Assembly: GCF_009709555.1 (NCBI RefSeq)
Contig: NZ_WJBG01000119.1
Location: 1-64,000, forward strand
DNA from: Streptomyces blattellae
GTDB lineage: Bacteria > Actinomycetota > Actinomycetes > Streptomycetales > Streptomycetaceae
DNA: 64,000 bases
Direction: 5' to 3'
The notes under the pieces were generated by a model. The model worked only from the letters and a program-made list of their open reading frames with translations. It was not told where the DNA came from and made no database searches. Of the stretch, positions 8,739 through 17,126 are shown one piece after another (positions within the stretch are counted from its first letter, which is position 1; every line of letters starts with the position of its first letter). Both the position numbers and the translations under genes were made by a program.

Positions 8739-8868
8739 TGGCGGCACCTCCTCTCGTCATGACGGTCGACTCCCCAGGGGGTCCTGAGGGTTGCACTCCC
8801 TGACCGAATCCACACGATCGAGTGATCGAAGTCGGTCGGGGAGTGACCACAGGGAGCCTGCATCCCGC

Positions 8869-8897
8869 ACAACGAGCGGCGCGGCACTTGGGTTACG
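8869..8897 (-). promoter_or_regulatory. Candidate sigma-BldN promoter for rsbN
   Basis: On the minus strand CGTAAC (8892-8897) and CGTTGT (8869-8874) are 17 bases apart, about 130 bases before the rsbN start. This is close to the BldN consensus as I remember it (CGTAAC, about 16 bases, CGTTGA). Published work reports that rsbN is transcribed by BldN. Confidence 0.6.
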
Positions 8898-8975
8898 GAC
8901 GATGGATGATCCGACTGTGAAGTCAACGGAACGTCACTGTAGGTGAGTTGGGGATGGCTGAGCGTGTACGGGCGG

Positions 8976-9803
8976 TCAGCGGGCGTCGTCCGGGAGGAGC
9001 CGGGCGAGGGTGCGGACGGCACGGTACTGGAGGGTCTTGATGGCGCCCTCGTTCTTGCCCATCACGCGGGCGGTCTCGGCGACGGAGAGGCCCTGCAGGA
9101 AGCGGAGGGTGACGCACTCCTGCTGCTGGGGGTTGAGCCGGCGTACGGCGTCGAGGAGGGCGGCGTTGGAGAGGGACTCCAGGACGGAGTCCTCGGGGGA
9201 GCGCTCGACCTCGTTGGCGTCGAGCATCTCGCCGGTGGTCACCTCCAGCCGGAAGCGGCTGGACTTGAAGTGGTCGGCGACGAGGTTGCGGGCGATGGTG
9301 ACCAGCCATGCCCCGAAGTCGCGCCCCTGCCAGGTGAAGGTGCCGATCCTTCTGAGCGCCCGCAGAAAGGTCTCGCTCGTAAGGTCCTCGGCGGTCGCCT
9401 TACCCCCCACCCGGTAGTAGATGTACCGATAGACGGTGTCGCTGTACTGGTCGTAGAGGCGCCCGAAGGCATCGGCCTCGCCGGCCTGTGCGCGCTCGAC
9501 GAGGTCCATCATGCGCGCGCTGTCGCTGTCCGCGGCCGGACGGCGAGCGGTGGTGGTACCGGCCGAACGCCCTCGTCTGCTGACTTCCCGCCCGTCACCC
9601 GACCGCCGCCCCCCGACGAGGGCGCTGCGCGCCGACCCCTGTTCAAGGCCGTCGGCGAGCGCGTAGCACGGGCCGGCCTGCGCTGAGGCGGCGGCGAGGG
9701 TGGGGACGGCGTACGCGGTGGGGACGAAGCCGCGCAATAGGTCTAGGACCGTTGCGCGCAGCGTAGCCAGGCCCGAGGCGTCAACCCCGACGTGTGGGTA
9801 CAC
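8976..9803 (-). CDS. bldN: ECF RNA polymerase sigma factor BldN, with pro-sequence
   Basis: A 275-residue ECF sigma factor needed for aerial development (chaplin and rodlin expression) in Streptomyces. The first 90 or so residues (VYPHVGVDASGLATLRATV onward) form the unusual N-terminal extension that is removed by proteolysis in S. coelicolor. Sigma region 2 follows (LVERAQAGEADAFGRLYDQY, TAEDLTSETFLRAL, FGAWLVTIARNLVADHF) and then region 4 (LNPQQQECVTLRFLQGLSVAETARVMGKNEGAIKTL). The GTG at 9803 is preceded by GGGAG five bases upstream. rsbN follows on the same strand after 237 bases. Confidence 0.95.
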   Translation of the reverse strand: MYPHVGVDASGLATLRATVLDLLRGFVPTAYAVPTLAAASAQAGPCYALADGLEQGSARSALVGGRRSGDGREVSRRGRSAGTTTARRPAADSDSARMMDLVERAQAGEADAFGRLYDQYSDTVYRYIYYRVGGKATAEDLTSETFLRALRRIGTFTWQGRDFGAWLVTIARNLVADHFKSSRFRLEVTTGEMLDANEVERSPEDSVLESLSNAALLDAVRRLNPQQQECVTLRFLQGLSVAETARVMGKNEGAIKTLQYRAVRTLARLLPDDAR

Positions 9804-10212
9804 GGGACTCCCAGAGGCAGAGCTTCCATCACGTGCAGTGCGGGACCGTTCACCCGTCGTAGCGACGGAAGGGGTACCGGTTTGCGTCTGAGGAGAATAA
9901 CGCTTCGTGTAGGCATTGCTACGCCCAGTTGCTCAAATCATCGATTCCGTCGCTTCTGTAACCGATTGACGGTCGATCAAGTGCCGCACAGTGACCGGTT
10001 GTTGATCGTTAGTGGTCGGGTTCCGGTCAGGAGCGGCGCGTGTTGTGGCCGTGTGCAGCCAACGGGACTGGATGGGGCGGTGCGGGGGTACGACCACTGG
10101 ATTGCCCGGGGTTTGCGGCGTGGCCCGGCGTGGCCCGGCGTGGTGGCCGGGCGGGGGCGCGGCTCGGCGGGGGCGATACGCAGCCCGGCGTTCGCGGGGC
10201 GCGGCTTGGGGG
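9804..10212. other. Long intergenic region upstream of bldN
   Basis: About 409 bases with no convincing gene. The part nearest bldN (9880-9975) is clearly richer in A/T than its surroundings and should hold the bldN promoter and its control sites; the gene is known to be controlled by BldD. I could not place a BldD box with confidence. The far half is GC-rich and holds two tandem 10-bp units TGGCCCGGCG (10121-10140) plus a degenerate third. Confidence 0.5.
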
Positions 10213-11148
10213 TCAGCGGCGGCGGCGGGTCAGGGCGATCGCCGCTGCTGTGCCTCCGGCTACCGCGCCGACGCCGGCGGCGGCGGGGATGCCCACCTTG
10301 GCGGCCTTGCGGCCGGTGCGGTAGTCGCGGAGGCGCCAGTCGAGGTCGCGGGCGTGCTTGCGGAGCTTGGTGTCGGGGTTGATGGCGTAGGGGTGGCCGA
10401 CCAGGGAGAGCATCGGGATGTCGTTGTGGGAGTCGCTGTAGGCGGCGCAGCGGGTGAGGTCCAGGCTCTCTGCCGTGGCCAGCGCGCGTACTGCCTCCGC
10501 CTTCGCCGGGCCGTGCAGCGGTTCGCCCACCAGCTTGCCGGTGTACACGCCGTCCACCGACTCGGAGACCGTGCCCAGTGCGCCCGTGAAGCCCAGGCGC
10601 CGGGCGATCACCGTGGCGATCTCCACCGGCGCCGCGGTGACCAGCCACACCTTCTGGCCGGCGTCCAGGTGGGCCTGGGCCAGTGCGCGGGTGCCGGGCC
10701 AGATGCGGTCGGCCAGGTACTCGTCGTAGATCTCCTCGCCGATCGTCATCAGCTCGGCCACCCGGTGGCCCTTGACGATCGACAGGGCGGAGTCGCGCGC
10801 GTCCTGCATGTGCTCGGGGTCCTCGACCCCGGCCAGCCGGAACCACGCCTGCTGCCAGGCGAACTTCGCGAGATCGCGGGTCTCGAAGAACTTCCGCTTG
10901 TACAGTCCCCGCCCGAAGTGGAACAGCGCGGCGCCCTGCATCACGGTGTTGTCGAGGTCGAAGAACGCGGCGGCCTTGTCGTCGCCGAGTACGGGGAACT
11001 CCGGTTCCCCCTTGTCCTTCTCAGCGGACGGCGGCGGTTCCTGCTCCTGCGTGGATTTGCGCGCGGCCTCCGCCGACGCCTCGCCTGCCAACACGCTCCG
11101 GGCGGTGGCGGAGCGCCTACGGGGAGTGAGCCATCCAAGAGCGGCCAT
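10213..11148 (-). CDS. HAD-IB family phosphatase (SerB-like)
   Basis: A 311-residue HAD hydrolase of subfamily IB. The nucleophile motif is AAFFDLDNTVMQG (around residue 62), motif II is VWLVTAAPVEIA and motif IV is CAAYSDSHNDIPML. These match phosphoserine-phosphatase-like enzymes; the substrate is unknown. A charged N-terminal segment of about 55 residues precedes the domain. A hydrophobic C-terminal segment (VGIPAAAGVGAVAGGTAAAIAL) ending in RRRR may anchor the protein to the membrane. ATG 11148 is used. It is divergent from the glutaredoxin gene and sits upstream of bldN, as in other streptomycetes. Confidence 0.85.
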   Translation of the reverse strand: MAALGWLTPRRRSATARSVLAGEASAEAARKSTQEQEPPPSAEKDKGEPEFPVLGDDKAAAFFDLDNTVMQGAALFHFGRGLYKRKFFETRDLAKFAWQQAWFRLAGVEDPEHMQDARDSALSIVKGHRVAELMTIGEEIYDEYLADRIWPGTRALAQAHLDAGQKVWLVTAAPVEIATVIARRLGFTGALGTVSESVDGVYTGKLVGEPLHGPAKAEAVRALATAESLDLTRCAAYSDSHNDIPMLSLVGHPYAINPDTKLRKHARDLDWRLRDYRTGRKAAKVGIPAAAGVGAVAGGTAAAIALTRRRR

Positions 11149-11261
11149 GGCGTGAGCATAGCCAGTTTGTTCGGTGGTTCCGGAGTCGGCGGGTTCGGTG
11201 GCTGTGAACTCTCTGCGACCGTGCGGTTAATCCGGGCCCGCCGCGGCGCGAGAATGGCCGT

Positions 11262-11534
11262 ATGAGTCCTATCTTCCGGCGGCCCGCCGCCCGTGCCCGG
11301 CTCGTCACGCTCCTTCGCAAGCCCGGCTGCCATCTGTGTGACGACGCGCAGCTGGTGGTCGAGAAGGTCTGCGCGGACCTTGGTGTTCCATGGGAGGAGA
11401 AGGACATCACCCAGGACTCCCGACTCCATGACCAGTACTGGGAGCAGATCCCGGTCGTGCTGGTCGACGGGGAGCAGCACACGTTCTGGTTGGTGAACGA
11501 GGACCGTCTCCGCAAGGCTCTGGCCAAGCACTGA
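11262..11534 (+). CDS. Glutaredoxin family protein
   Basis: A 90-residue thioredoxin-fold protein with the redox motif CHLC in RKPGCHLCDDAQ and the cis-proline segment IPVVLVDG. It matches the short DUF836-type glutaredoxin-like family found just upstream of rex in Streptomyces. It probably handles cytoplasmic thiol-disulfide exchange, although the reductant in a mycothiol organism is not known from the sequence. A gap of about 250 bases holding the Rex operator separates it from rex. Confidence 0.85.
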   Translation: MSPIFRRPAARARLVTLLRKPGCHLCDDAQLVVEKVCADLGVPWEEKDITQDSRLHDQYWEQIPVVLVDGEQHTFWLVNEDRLRKALAKH

Positions 11535-11696
11535 CCGACCAGTCCAAGTTCGCGGGAAACTGGCTTAGGATCGACGGCGACCTGGTCTCGGGGGGTGGGG
11601 ATTGTTGAGGAGAGTGTCCGGTTTTGAACCCCGTGTCGGCCCGGAGGGAACAGCGCGTGACCCCGGTCACGTTGCCCGGGCAAATCGGACACCATC

Positions 11697-11716
11697 TTTG
11701 TGCACGCGTTCACAAA
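11697..11716. promoter_or_regulatory. Rex operator (ROP site)
   Basis: TTTGTGCACGCGTTCACAAA is a 20-base near-perfect palindrome. Its core TGTGCACGCGTTCACA differs by one base from the Rex consensus TGTGAACGCGTTCACA. It lies 73 bases before the rex start, so Rex should repress its own operon with hemACD and release it when the NADH/NAD+ ratio is high. Confidence 0.9.
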
Positions 11717-11788
11717 GACATAGCCTGCATTCGACGGGGCGGTCCTGGGACGTGTGACCGCCGGCCCCGCTCTACCCGCAGGAGCACC

Positions 11789-12553
11789 GTGGCAACTGGC
11801 CGAACTCACCGACCGGCGACCCGTAGCCGAGGGATTCCCGAGGCCACCGTCGCCCGGCTTCCGCTGTACCTCCGCGCGCTGACCGGACTGTCGGAGCGCT
11901 CGGTACCCACGGTCTCCTCCGAGGAGCTGGCGGCCGCGGCGGGGGTCAACTCCGCCAAGCTGCGCAAGGACTTCTCGTATCTCGGCTCGTACGGCACCCG
12001 TGGTGTCGGCTACGACGTCGAGTATCTCGTCTACCAGATCTCCCGCGAACTCGGCCTGACCCAGGACTGGCCGGTCGTGATCGTCGGTATCGGTAACCTC
12101 GGCGCCGCCCTCGCGAACTACGGCGGGTTCGCCTCCCGTGGCTTCCGGGTCGCCGCGCTGATCGACGCCGATCCGGAGATGGCCGGAAAGCAGATCGCCG
12201 GGATCACCGTCCAGCACAGCGACGACATGGAGCGGATCATCTCCGACAACGGCGTCTCGATCGGGGTCATCACCACCCCGCCGGGCGTCGCCCAGCAGGT
12301 CTGCGACCGGCTCGTCGCCGCCGGCATCACCTCCATCCTGAACTTCGCGCCGACCGTGCTGACCGTCCCGGACGGCGTCGACGTGCGCAAGGTCGACCTC
12401 TCCATCGAGCTGCAGATCCTCGCCTTCCACGAGCAGCGCAAGGCAGGCGAGGAGGCCGCGGCGACCGACGGCGCCGGTCCGGTCGCCGCCGTGCGCGGCG
12501 AGTCCGCCGACAAGGGGCCCGACGGGGACGTACCCGCCGTGATGCCGGCATGA
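11789..12553 (+). CDS. rex: Redox-sensing transcriptional repressor Rex
   Basis: A 254-residue homodimeric repressor sensing NADH/NAD+. The N-terminal winged helix (residues 15-80) includes IPEATVARLPLYLRAL, the recognition region NSAKLRKDFSYLGSYGTRGVGY and the linker. The C-terminal Rossmann domain carries VIVGIGNLGAALANY and the NAD-ribose acidic loop ALIDADPE, then a domain-swapped tail helix LSIELQILAFHEQRKA. The GTG at 11789 follows AGGAGCACC and gives the N-terminus VATGRTHRPATRS. The stop overlaps the hemA ATG (ATGA), so translation is coupled. The operator lies upstream at 11697-11716. Confidence 0.95.
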   Translation: MATGRTHRPATRSRGIPEATVARLPLYLRALTGLSERSVPTVSSEELAAAAGVNSAKLRKDFSYLGSYGTRGVGYDVEYLVYQISRELGLTQDWPVVIVGIGNLGAALANYGGFASRGFRVAALIDADPEMAGKQIAGITVQHSDDMERIISDNGVSIGVITTPPGVAQQVCDRLVAAGITSILNFAPTVLTVPDGVDVRKVDLSIELQILAFHEQRKAGEEAAATDGAGPVAAVRGESADKGPDGDVPAVMPA

Positions 12554-14274
12554 GTCTCCTCGTCGTCGGGCTGAGTCACCGCAGCGCTCCGGTCAGCGTC
12601 CTGGAGCGGGCCGCGCTGTCCGCGGACGCCCAGATCAAGCTGCTGCAGGACACGGTCGCCGCCGAGCCGGCCACCGAGGCCGCCGTCCTGGCCACCTGCA
12701 ACCGCATCGAGCTGTACGCGGACGTGGACAAGTTCCACGCGGGTGTCGCCGAGCTGTCCACGCTGCTCGCCCAGCACAGTGGGGTCGGCCTGGAGGAACT
12801 CACTCCTTACCTGTACGTGCACTACGAGGACCGGGCCGTTCACCACTTCTTCTCGGTGGCCTGCGGGCTGGACTCGATGGTCGTGGGCGAGGGCCAGATC
12901 CTCGGCCAGATCAAGGACTCCCTCGCGACGGCCCAGGAGCTGCACACCGCGGGACGCCTGCTCAACGACCTGTTTCAGCAGGCGCTCAGAGTCGGCAAGC
13001 GCGCCCACTCCGAGACCGGGATCGACCGTGCGGGCCAGTCCCTGGTCAGCTTCGGCCTGGAGCAGCTGGCCGTCGGCAGGCCGGTCGACGGCTGGGCCCG
13101 CGGCAAGAAGGCCCTGGTGATCGGCGCGGGTTCGATGTCCTCGCTGGCCGCGGCGACGCTCGCGCGGGCCGGGGTCGCCGAGATCGTGATCGCCAACCGG
13201 ACCTACGACCGCGCCGAGCGCCTCGCGCAGATCCTCACCGAGGGCGACGACACGGACGTGCTGGCCCGCGCGGTACCGATGGAATCGGTGCCGGCCGAGC
13301 TGACACGTGCCGACGTCGCGGTGTCGTGCACCGGGGCGACGGGGCTGGTGCTGGCGGCCGAGGAGGTGGCTGCGGCCGTTGACGGGCGGGTGCCGGACGT
13401 CGTGGCCGGGCGGGGGTGGGTCGGGCGGCCCGGCGCTGACGGGGTGCCGCCTCCCACCCGTACCGCCCCGGCGGCACGACCGCCCGCAGGCCATGTGGGT
13501 GACGAGAACTGCCCGCTCGATCTTGCCGCCGTTCAGCCCGGCTTCTCCGTCATGGGTGAAGCCGCCGTGGCCGGGATGGACGCCGCCACGCTGGAGCAGC
13601 ACGCCACCTGGGTGGACAACGGCGCCGTCGACCACCGGGAAGCCGCCCGCCGGGCCGAGGCGGACGCCGAGCTGATCACCGCGCTCGCCGCGACCGCGGC
13701 CACCGCCGGGCGGATCCCCGAGCGGCGCAGGCCCGAGCCGGTGGCGGTCGTTCCGCGGCCGGAGCCGGTGCTGTTCCTGCTGGACCTGGCGATGCCGCGC
13801 GACATAGACGCGGCCGTGCACCGGCTCGCCGGCGTGCGGCTGGTGGACATCGAGTCGCTGGCGGAGGCGTCCGCGGACGCTCCGATGGCGGCCGACGTCG
13901 ACCAGGTCCGCCGTATCGTCTCCGACGAGGTGGCGGCGTTCGGGGCGGCGCTGCGGGCCGCGCACATCACGCCGACCGTGGTCGCGCTGCGGACGATGGC
14001 CGCCGATGTCGTGGCCACCGAGATCGCCCGTCTGGAGGGCCGGCTGCCCGGTCTCGACGACAAGCACCGGGCGGAGATCACGCAGACCGTGCGGCGTGTC
14101 GTCGACAAGCTGCTGCACGCGCCGACCGTACGGGTCAAGCAGCTCGCGGCAGAACCCGGCGGCGCCGGGTACGCCGATGCACTGCGGACCCTGTTCGACC
14201 TCGACCAGGAGACGGTGGCCTCCATCTCCCGCGCCGAGGACAGCACCAGCAAGAAAGACCGAGGCTCGGCATGA
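12550..14274 (+). CDS. hemA: Glutamyl-tRNA reductase HemA
   Basis: First committed enzyme of C5-pathway tetrapyrrole synthesis: reduces Glu-tRNA(Glu) with NADPH to glutamate-1-semialdehyde. 574 residues, longer than the usual 420-450. The catalytic Cys50 is in ATCNRIELYADVD, SMVVGEGQILGQIK lies near 116-129, and the NADPH domain has ALVIGAGSMSSLAAATLARAGV. The extra length is a Pro/Ala/Arg-rich insert of roughly 120 residues (about 278-400) between the strand ending AVSCTGATG and the conserved LFLLDLAMPRDID. Streptomyces HemA proteins are known to be long. The start overlaps rex and the stop overlaps hemC (ATGA). Confidence 0.95.
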   Translation: MSLLVVGLSHRSAPVSVLERAALSADAQIKLLQDTVAAEPATEAAVLATCNRIELYADVDKFHAGVAELSTLLAQHSGVGLEELTPYLYVHYEDRAVHHFFSVACGLDSMVVGEGQILGQIKDSLATAQELHTAGRLLNDLFQQALRVGKRAHSETGIDRAGQSLVSFGLEQLAVGRPVDGWARGKKALVIGAGSMSSLAAATLARAGVAEIVIANRTYDRAERLAQILTEGDDTDVLARAVPMESVPAELTRADVAVSCTGATGLVLAAEEVAAAVDGRVPDVVAGRGWVGRPGADGVPPPTRTAPAARPPAGHVGDENCPLDLAAVQPGFSVMGEAAVAGMDAATLEQHATWVDNGAVDHREAARRAEADAELITALAATAATAGRIPERRRPEPVAVVPRPEPVLFLLDLAMPRDIDAAVHRLAGVRLVDIESLAEASADAPMAADVDQVRRIVSDEVAAFGAALRAAHITPTVVALRTMAADVVATEIARLEGRLPGLDDKHRAEITQTVRRVVDKLLHAPTVRVKQLAAEPGGAGYADALRTLFDLDQETVASISRAEDSTSKKDRGSA

Positions 14275-15269
14275 GTGACGACAAGGCACTGAGGCTGGGG
14301 ACCAGGCGGAGCAAGCTCGCCATGGCCCAGTCCGGGCAGGTGGCGGAGGCCGTGAGCCGGGTGACCGGACGGCCCGTCGAGCTCGTCGAGATCACCACGT
14401 ACGGCGATGTCTCCCGGGAGCAGCTCGCGCAGATCGGCGGCACGGGTGTCTTCGTGACCGCGCTGCGGGAGGCGCTGCTCAAGGGGGAGGTCGACTTCGC
14501 GGTTCATTCGCTGAAGGACCTGCCGACCGGGCAGCCGGACGAACTGGCGCTGGCCGCGGTGCCCGAGCGTGAGGACCCGCGGGACGTGATCGTCGCCCGG
14601 GACGCGCTGAAGTTCACCGACCTGCCGCGCGGGGCGCGCATCGGTACGGGCTCGCCGCGGCGGATGGCCCAGCTGAACGCGTACGCGCGGAGCCATGGGC
14701 TGGATATCGAGACGGTTGCGATTCGCGGGAACGTGGATACGCGCGTCGGGTATGTGCGCGATGGTGAGCTGGATGCGGTGGTGCTGGCCGCGGCCGGGCT
14801 CCAGCGCATCGGCCGGATCGACGAAGTGACCGACTTCCTGTCGGTCGACACGGTTTTGCCCGCCCCCGGCCAGGGGGCACTCGCGATCGAGTGTGCCGCG
14901 GACAACGCGGACCTTGTCGCAGCGCTCTCGGAGCTCGACGACCCGTTCACGCGGGTCGCCGTGACCGCGGAGCGATCACTGCTCGCCGCCCTGGAGGCCG
15001 GTTGCAGTGCGCCTGTGGGCGCGCTGGCCGACCTTCCCCCACTCTCGGCTCCGCTTGAGCGGGGGGACCCCCAGGCCGACGGGCAGATTGTCAAGGAAAT
15101 GCGCCTGCGCGGCGTCGTCGGCACGACCGACGGCACGCGGATGGTGCAGTTGTCCACCACCGGTCCCGTGCCCGAGACGTACGACCAGGCAATGGCGCTC
15201 GGCCGTGAACTCGCGGCCGAGATGCTTGCCCAGGGCGCGGCCGGTCTGATGGGGGAGCGAGCACATTGA
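14271..15269 (+). CDS. hemC: Hydroxymethylbilane synthase (porphobilinogen deaminase) HemC
   Basis: Polymerises four porphobilinogens to hydroxymethylbilane. 332 residues. Conserved blocks are LGTRRSKLAMAQS, HSLKDLPT with the catalytic Asp, GTGSPRRMAQL, RGNVDTRVG and LPAPGQGALAIE. Cys245 in LEAGCSAPVGA carries the dipyrromethane cofactor. Ten residues later a proline-rich stretch, residues 255-268, is encoded by an intergenic-type palindromic repeat in frame. It lies in the C-terminal domain just after the cofactor loop and seems tolerated, because the reading frame and later motifs are intact. Overlaps with hemA and hemD indicate coupling. Confidence 0.95.
   Translation: MSDDKALRLGTRRSKLAMAQSGQVAEAVSRVTGRPVELVEITTYGDVSREQLAQIGGTGVFVTALREALLKGEVDFAVHSLKDLPTGQPDELALAAVPEREDPRDVIVARDALKFTDLPRGARIGTGSPRRMAQLNAYARSHGLDIETVAIRGNVDTRVGYVRDGELDAVVLAAAGLQRIGRIDEVTDFLSVDTVLPAPGQGALAIECAADNADLVAALSELDDPFTRVAVTAERSLLAALEAGCSAPVGALADLPPLSAPLERGDPQADGQIVKEMRLRGVVGTTDGTRMVQLSTTGPVPETYDQAMALGRELAAEMLAQGAAGLMGERAH
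15036..15072. repeat. Palindromic intergenic-type repeat inside hemC
   Basis: A 37-base unit framed by CCCCC and GGGGGGACCCCC, with a centre CTCGGCTCCGCTTGAGC. It closely matches the extragenic element at 28263-28302 in this window and a repeat I remember as frequent between Streptomyces genes. Here it adds about 13 residues to HemC without breaking the frame. Confidence 0.8.
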
Positions 15270-16969
15270 GCCCCACCACCCTTCCCGCCGGTCCGGAACA
15301 CGGGCACGTCACCTTCCTGGGTGCCGGACCCGGAGATCCGGGACTGCTGACTCTGCGCGCCGTCGAGGCGCTGGCGAACGCGGACGTTCTCGTCGCCGAG
15401 CACGAGGTGCTCGACGTCGTACGCGCTCACGCCAGATCGGGCGTCGCCGTCGTGAACACGGAACCGGGTCCTTCGTCGGACCCGCATCCGGGCACAGGCA
15501 CGCCTCAACTAACGGTTGTTGACGGTCAGTCAACAACCGTGGGCGCCCCCGCCGTGCGGGATGCCGCACATCTTGTCATGGAGGCCGCGCGGGGCGGCAG
15601 GCGGGTGGTACGTGCGGTCTCGGGGGACCCGGGACTAGATACGTACGCCGCCGAGGAAATGCTCGCCTGCGCCGCCGCGGGTGTGCCGTTCGAGGTCGTG
15701 CCGGGTGTGGCGGCAGCCGTCGGGGTGCCCGCGTATGCCGGTGTTCCGCTGCGGGACGCGCAGGGCGCCGATGTGCGGTTCGTGGACGCGCAGACCGCGT
15801 CGGACCGGTGCTGGACCGAGGTCGGTGCGTCGGACGGCACGGTCGTCGTGTCGACGACCCTGGAGTCGGTGGCCGCGGCCGCGGGCGAGCTGGTGTCCGC
15901 CGGGCGCAAGCCCGATACGCCGATGACGGTCACCGTCGCCGGGACGACGACCCGGCAGCGGACGTGGACCGCCACGCTGGGGACGATCGCGCAGACGCTG
16001 AAGCAGGCGAAGGTACTGCCCTCGCCCGATGGCGGGCGGCCCGTGATAGCCGTGGTCGGGGAGCGTTCCGCCGCGGCTCAGCGTGAGCAGTTGTCGTGGT
16101 TCGAGTCCAAGCCGCTGTTCGGCTGGAAGGTGCTCGTTCCGCGTACGAAGGAGCAGGCGGCGTCGCTCTCCGACCAGTTGCGGTCGTACGGGGCCGTACC
16201 GCACGAGGTGCCGACGATCGCCGTCGAGCCGCCGCGGACGCCTCAGCAGATGGAGCGGGCGGTCAAGGGACTGGTGACCGGGCGGTACGAGTGGATCGCC
16301 TTCACCTCGGTGAATGCGGTCAAGGCCGTTCGGGAGAAGTTCGAGGAGTACGGGCTCGATGCGCGGGCCTTTGCCGGGATCAAGGTCGCCGCGGTGGGGG
16401 AGCAGACCGCCAAGGCGCTGGTCGCGTTTGGTGTGAAGCCGGATCTCGTGCCGAGTGGGGAGCAGTCGGCGGCGGGGCTGCTGGAGGACTGGCCGCCGTA
16501 CGACCCCGTGTTCGATCCGATCGACCGGGTGTTCCTGCCGCGGGCCGACATCGCCACCGAGACGCTGGTGGCGGGTCTCATCGAGCTTGGGTGGGAGGTC
16601 GACGACGTCACGGCTTATCGGACCGTGCGGGCGTCGCCGCCGCCTGCGGAGACCCGGGAGGCGATCAAGGGGGGCGGGTTCGATGCGGTGCTGTTCACGT
16701 CGTCCTCTACGGTGCGGAATCTGGTGGGTATCGCCGGGAAGCCGCACAACGTGACCGTGATCGCCTGTATTGGGCCCGCTACGGCCAAGACCGCCGAGGA
16801 GCATGGGCTTCGGGTGGATGTCATGGCTCCGGAGCCGTCCGTGCACAAGTTGGCCGAGGCGTTGGCCGACTTCGGGATGCGGCGGCGGGCCGCGGCGGTG
16901 GAGGCCGGGGATCCGGTTACTCGGCCGAGTGAGCGGCGGCCGGGGGCGCGGAGGCGGCGTACGACGTAG
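15266..16969 (+). CDS. hemD: Uroporphyrinogen-III synthase fused to SUMT-like methyltransferase domain
   Basis: A 567-residue two-domain protein. Residues 14-260 resemble a tetrapyrrole methyltransferase: VTFLGAGPGDPGLLTLRAVEAL is clear, and VEVVPGVAAAVGVPAYAGVPL-like positions are kept (EVVPGVAAAVG). The usual catalytic block is altered, with VRAVSGDPGLDTYAAEEM where SUMT enzymes carry a GGDPFVFGRGGEE-like loop, so methylation of uroporphyrinogen III is uncertain. Residues 280-530 are the HemD domain (WKVLVPRTKEQAASL, IAFTSVNAV, AAVGEQTAKAL, VLFTSSSTVRNL), which cyclises hydroxymethylbilane. TTG 15266 overlaps the hemC stop. A 12-bp inverted repeat lies inside the gene at 15512. Confidence 0.9.
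   Translation: MSPTTLPAGPEHGHVTFLGAGPGDPGLLTLRAVEALANADVLVAEHEVLDVVRAHARSGVAVVNTEPGPSSDPHPGTGTPQLTVVDGQSTTVGAPAVRDAAHLVMEAARGGRRVVRAVSGDPGLDTYAAEEMLACAAAGVPFEVVPGVAAAVGVPAYAGVPLRDAQGADVRFVDAQTASDRCWTEVGASDGTVVVSTTLESVAAAAGELVSAGRKPDTPMTVTVAGTTTRQRTWTATLGTIAQTLKQAKVLPSPDGGRPVIAVVGERSAAAQREQLSWFESKPLFGWKVLVPRTKEQAASLSDQLRSYGAVPHEVPTIAVEPPRTPQQMERAVKGLVTGRYEWIAFTSVNAVKAVREKFEEYGLDARAFAGIKVAAVGEQTAKALVAFGVKPDLVPSGEQSAAGLLEDWPPYDPVFDPIDRVFLPRADIATETLVAGLIELGWEVDDVTAYRTVRASPPPAETREAIKGGGFDAVLFTSSSTVRNLVGIAGKPHNVTVIACIGPATAKTAEEHGLRVDVMAPEPSVHKLAEALADFGMRRRAAAVEAGDPVTRPSERRPGARRRRTT
15512..15540. repeat. 12-bp perfect inverted repeat within hemD
   Basis: ACGGTTGTTGAC and GTCAACAACCGT separated by five bases. 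It is notably richer in A/T than the gene around it. It lies in a poorly conserved stretch of the methyltransferase-like domain, about residues 83-92. Confidence 0.8.
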
Positions 16970-16989
16970 CTGCGCTGGAAGTGCCGCGA

Positions 16990-17101
16990 TATGTCGTCGG
17001 CTGTCATGTCGTCGGCCGTCTGCGGCGCCGTCGTGGCTGGTCGCGCCCGCGCGGCGGAGCCGCATATGTCACAGCCCCGCGCCCCTTCGGGGCGCTGCCG
17101 A
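16990..17101. repeat. Intergenic composite repeat between hemD and FAD oxidase gene
   Basis: Contains GTCGTCGGC direct copies, then GTGGCTGGTCGCGCCCGCGC, a GGCGGAGCCGC segment, and a hairpin CAGCCCCGCGCCCCTTCGGG continuing GGCGCTG. Related pieces recur at 28305-28375 and, inverted, at 40447-40476. The hairpin may also serve as the terminator of the two convergent genes here. Confidence 0.7.
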
Positions 17102-17126
17102 ACCGCAGTGGACTTTGCCCGGCCTG

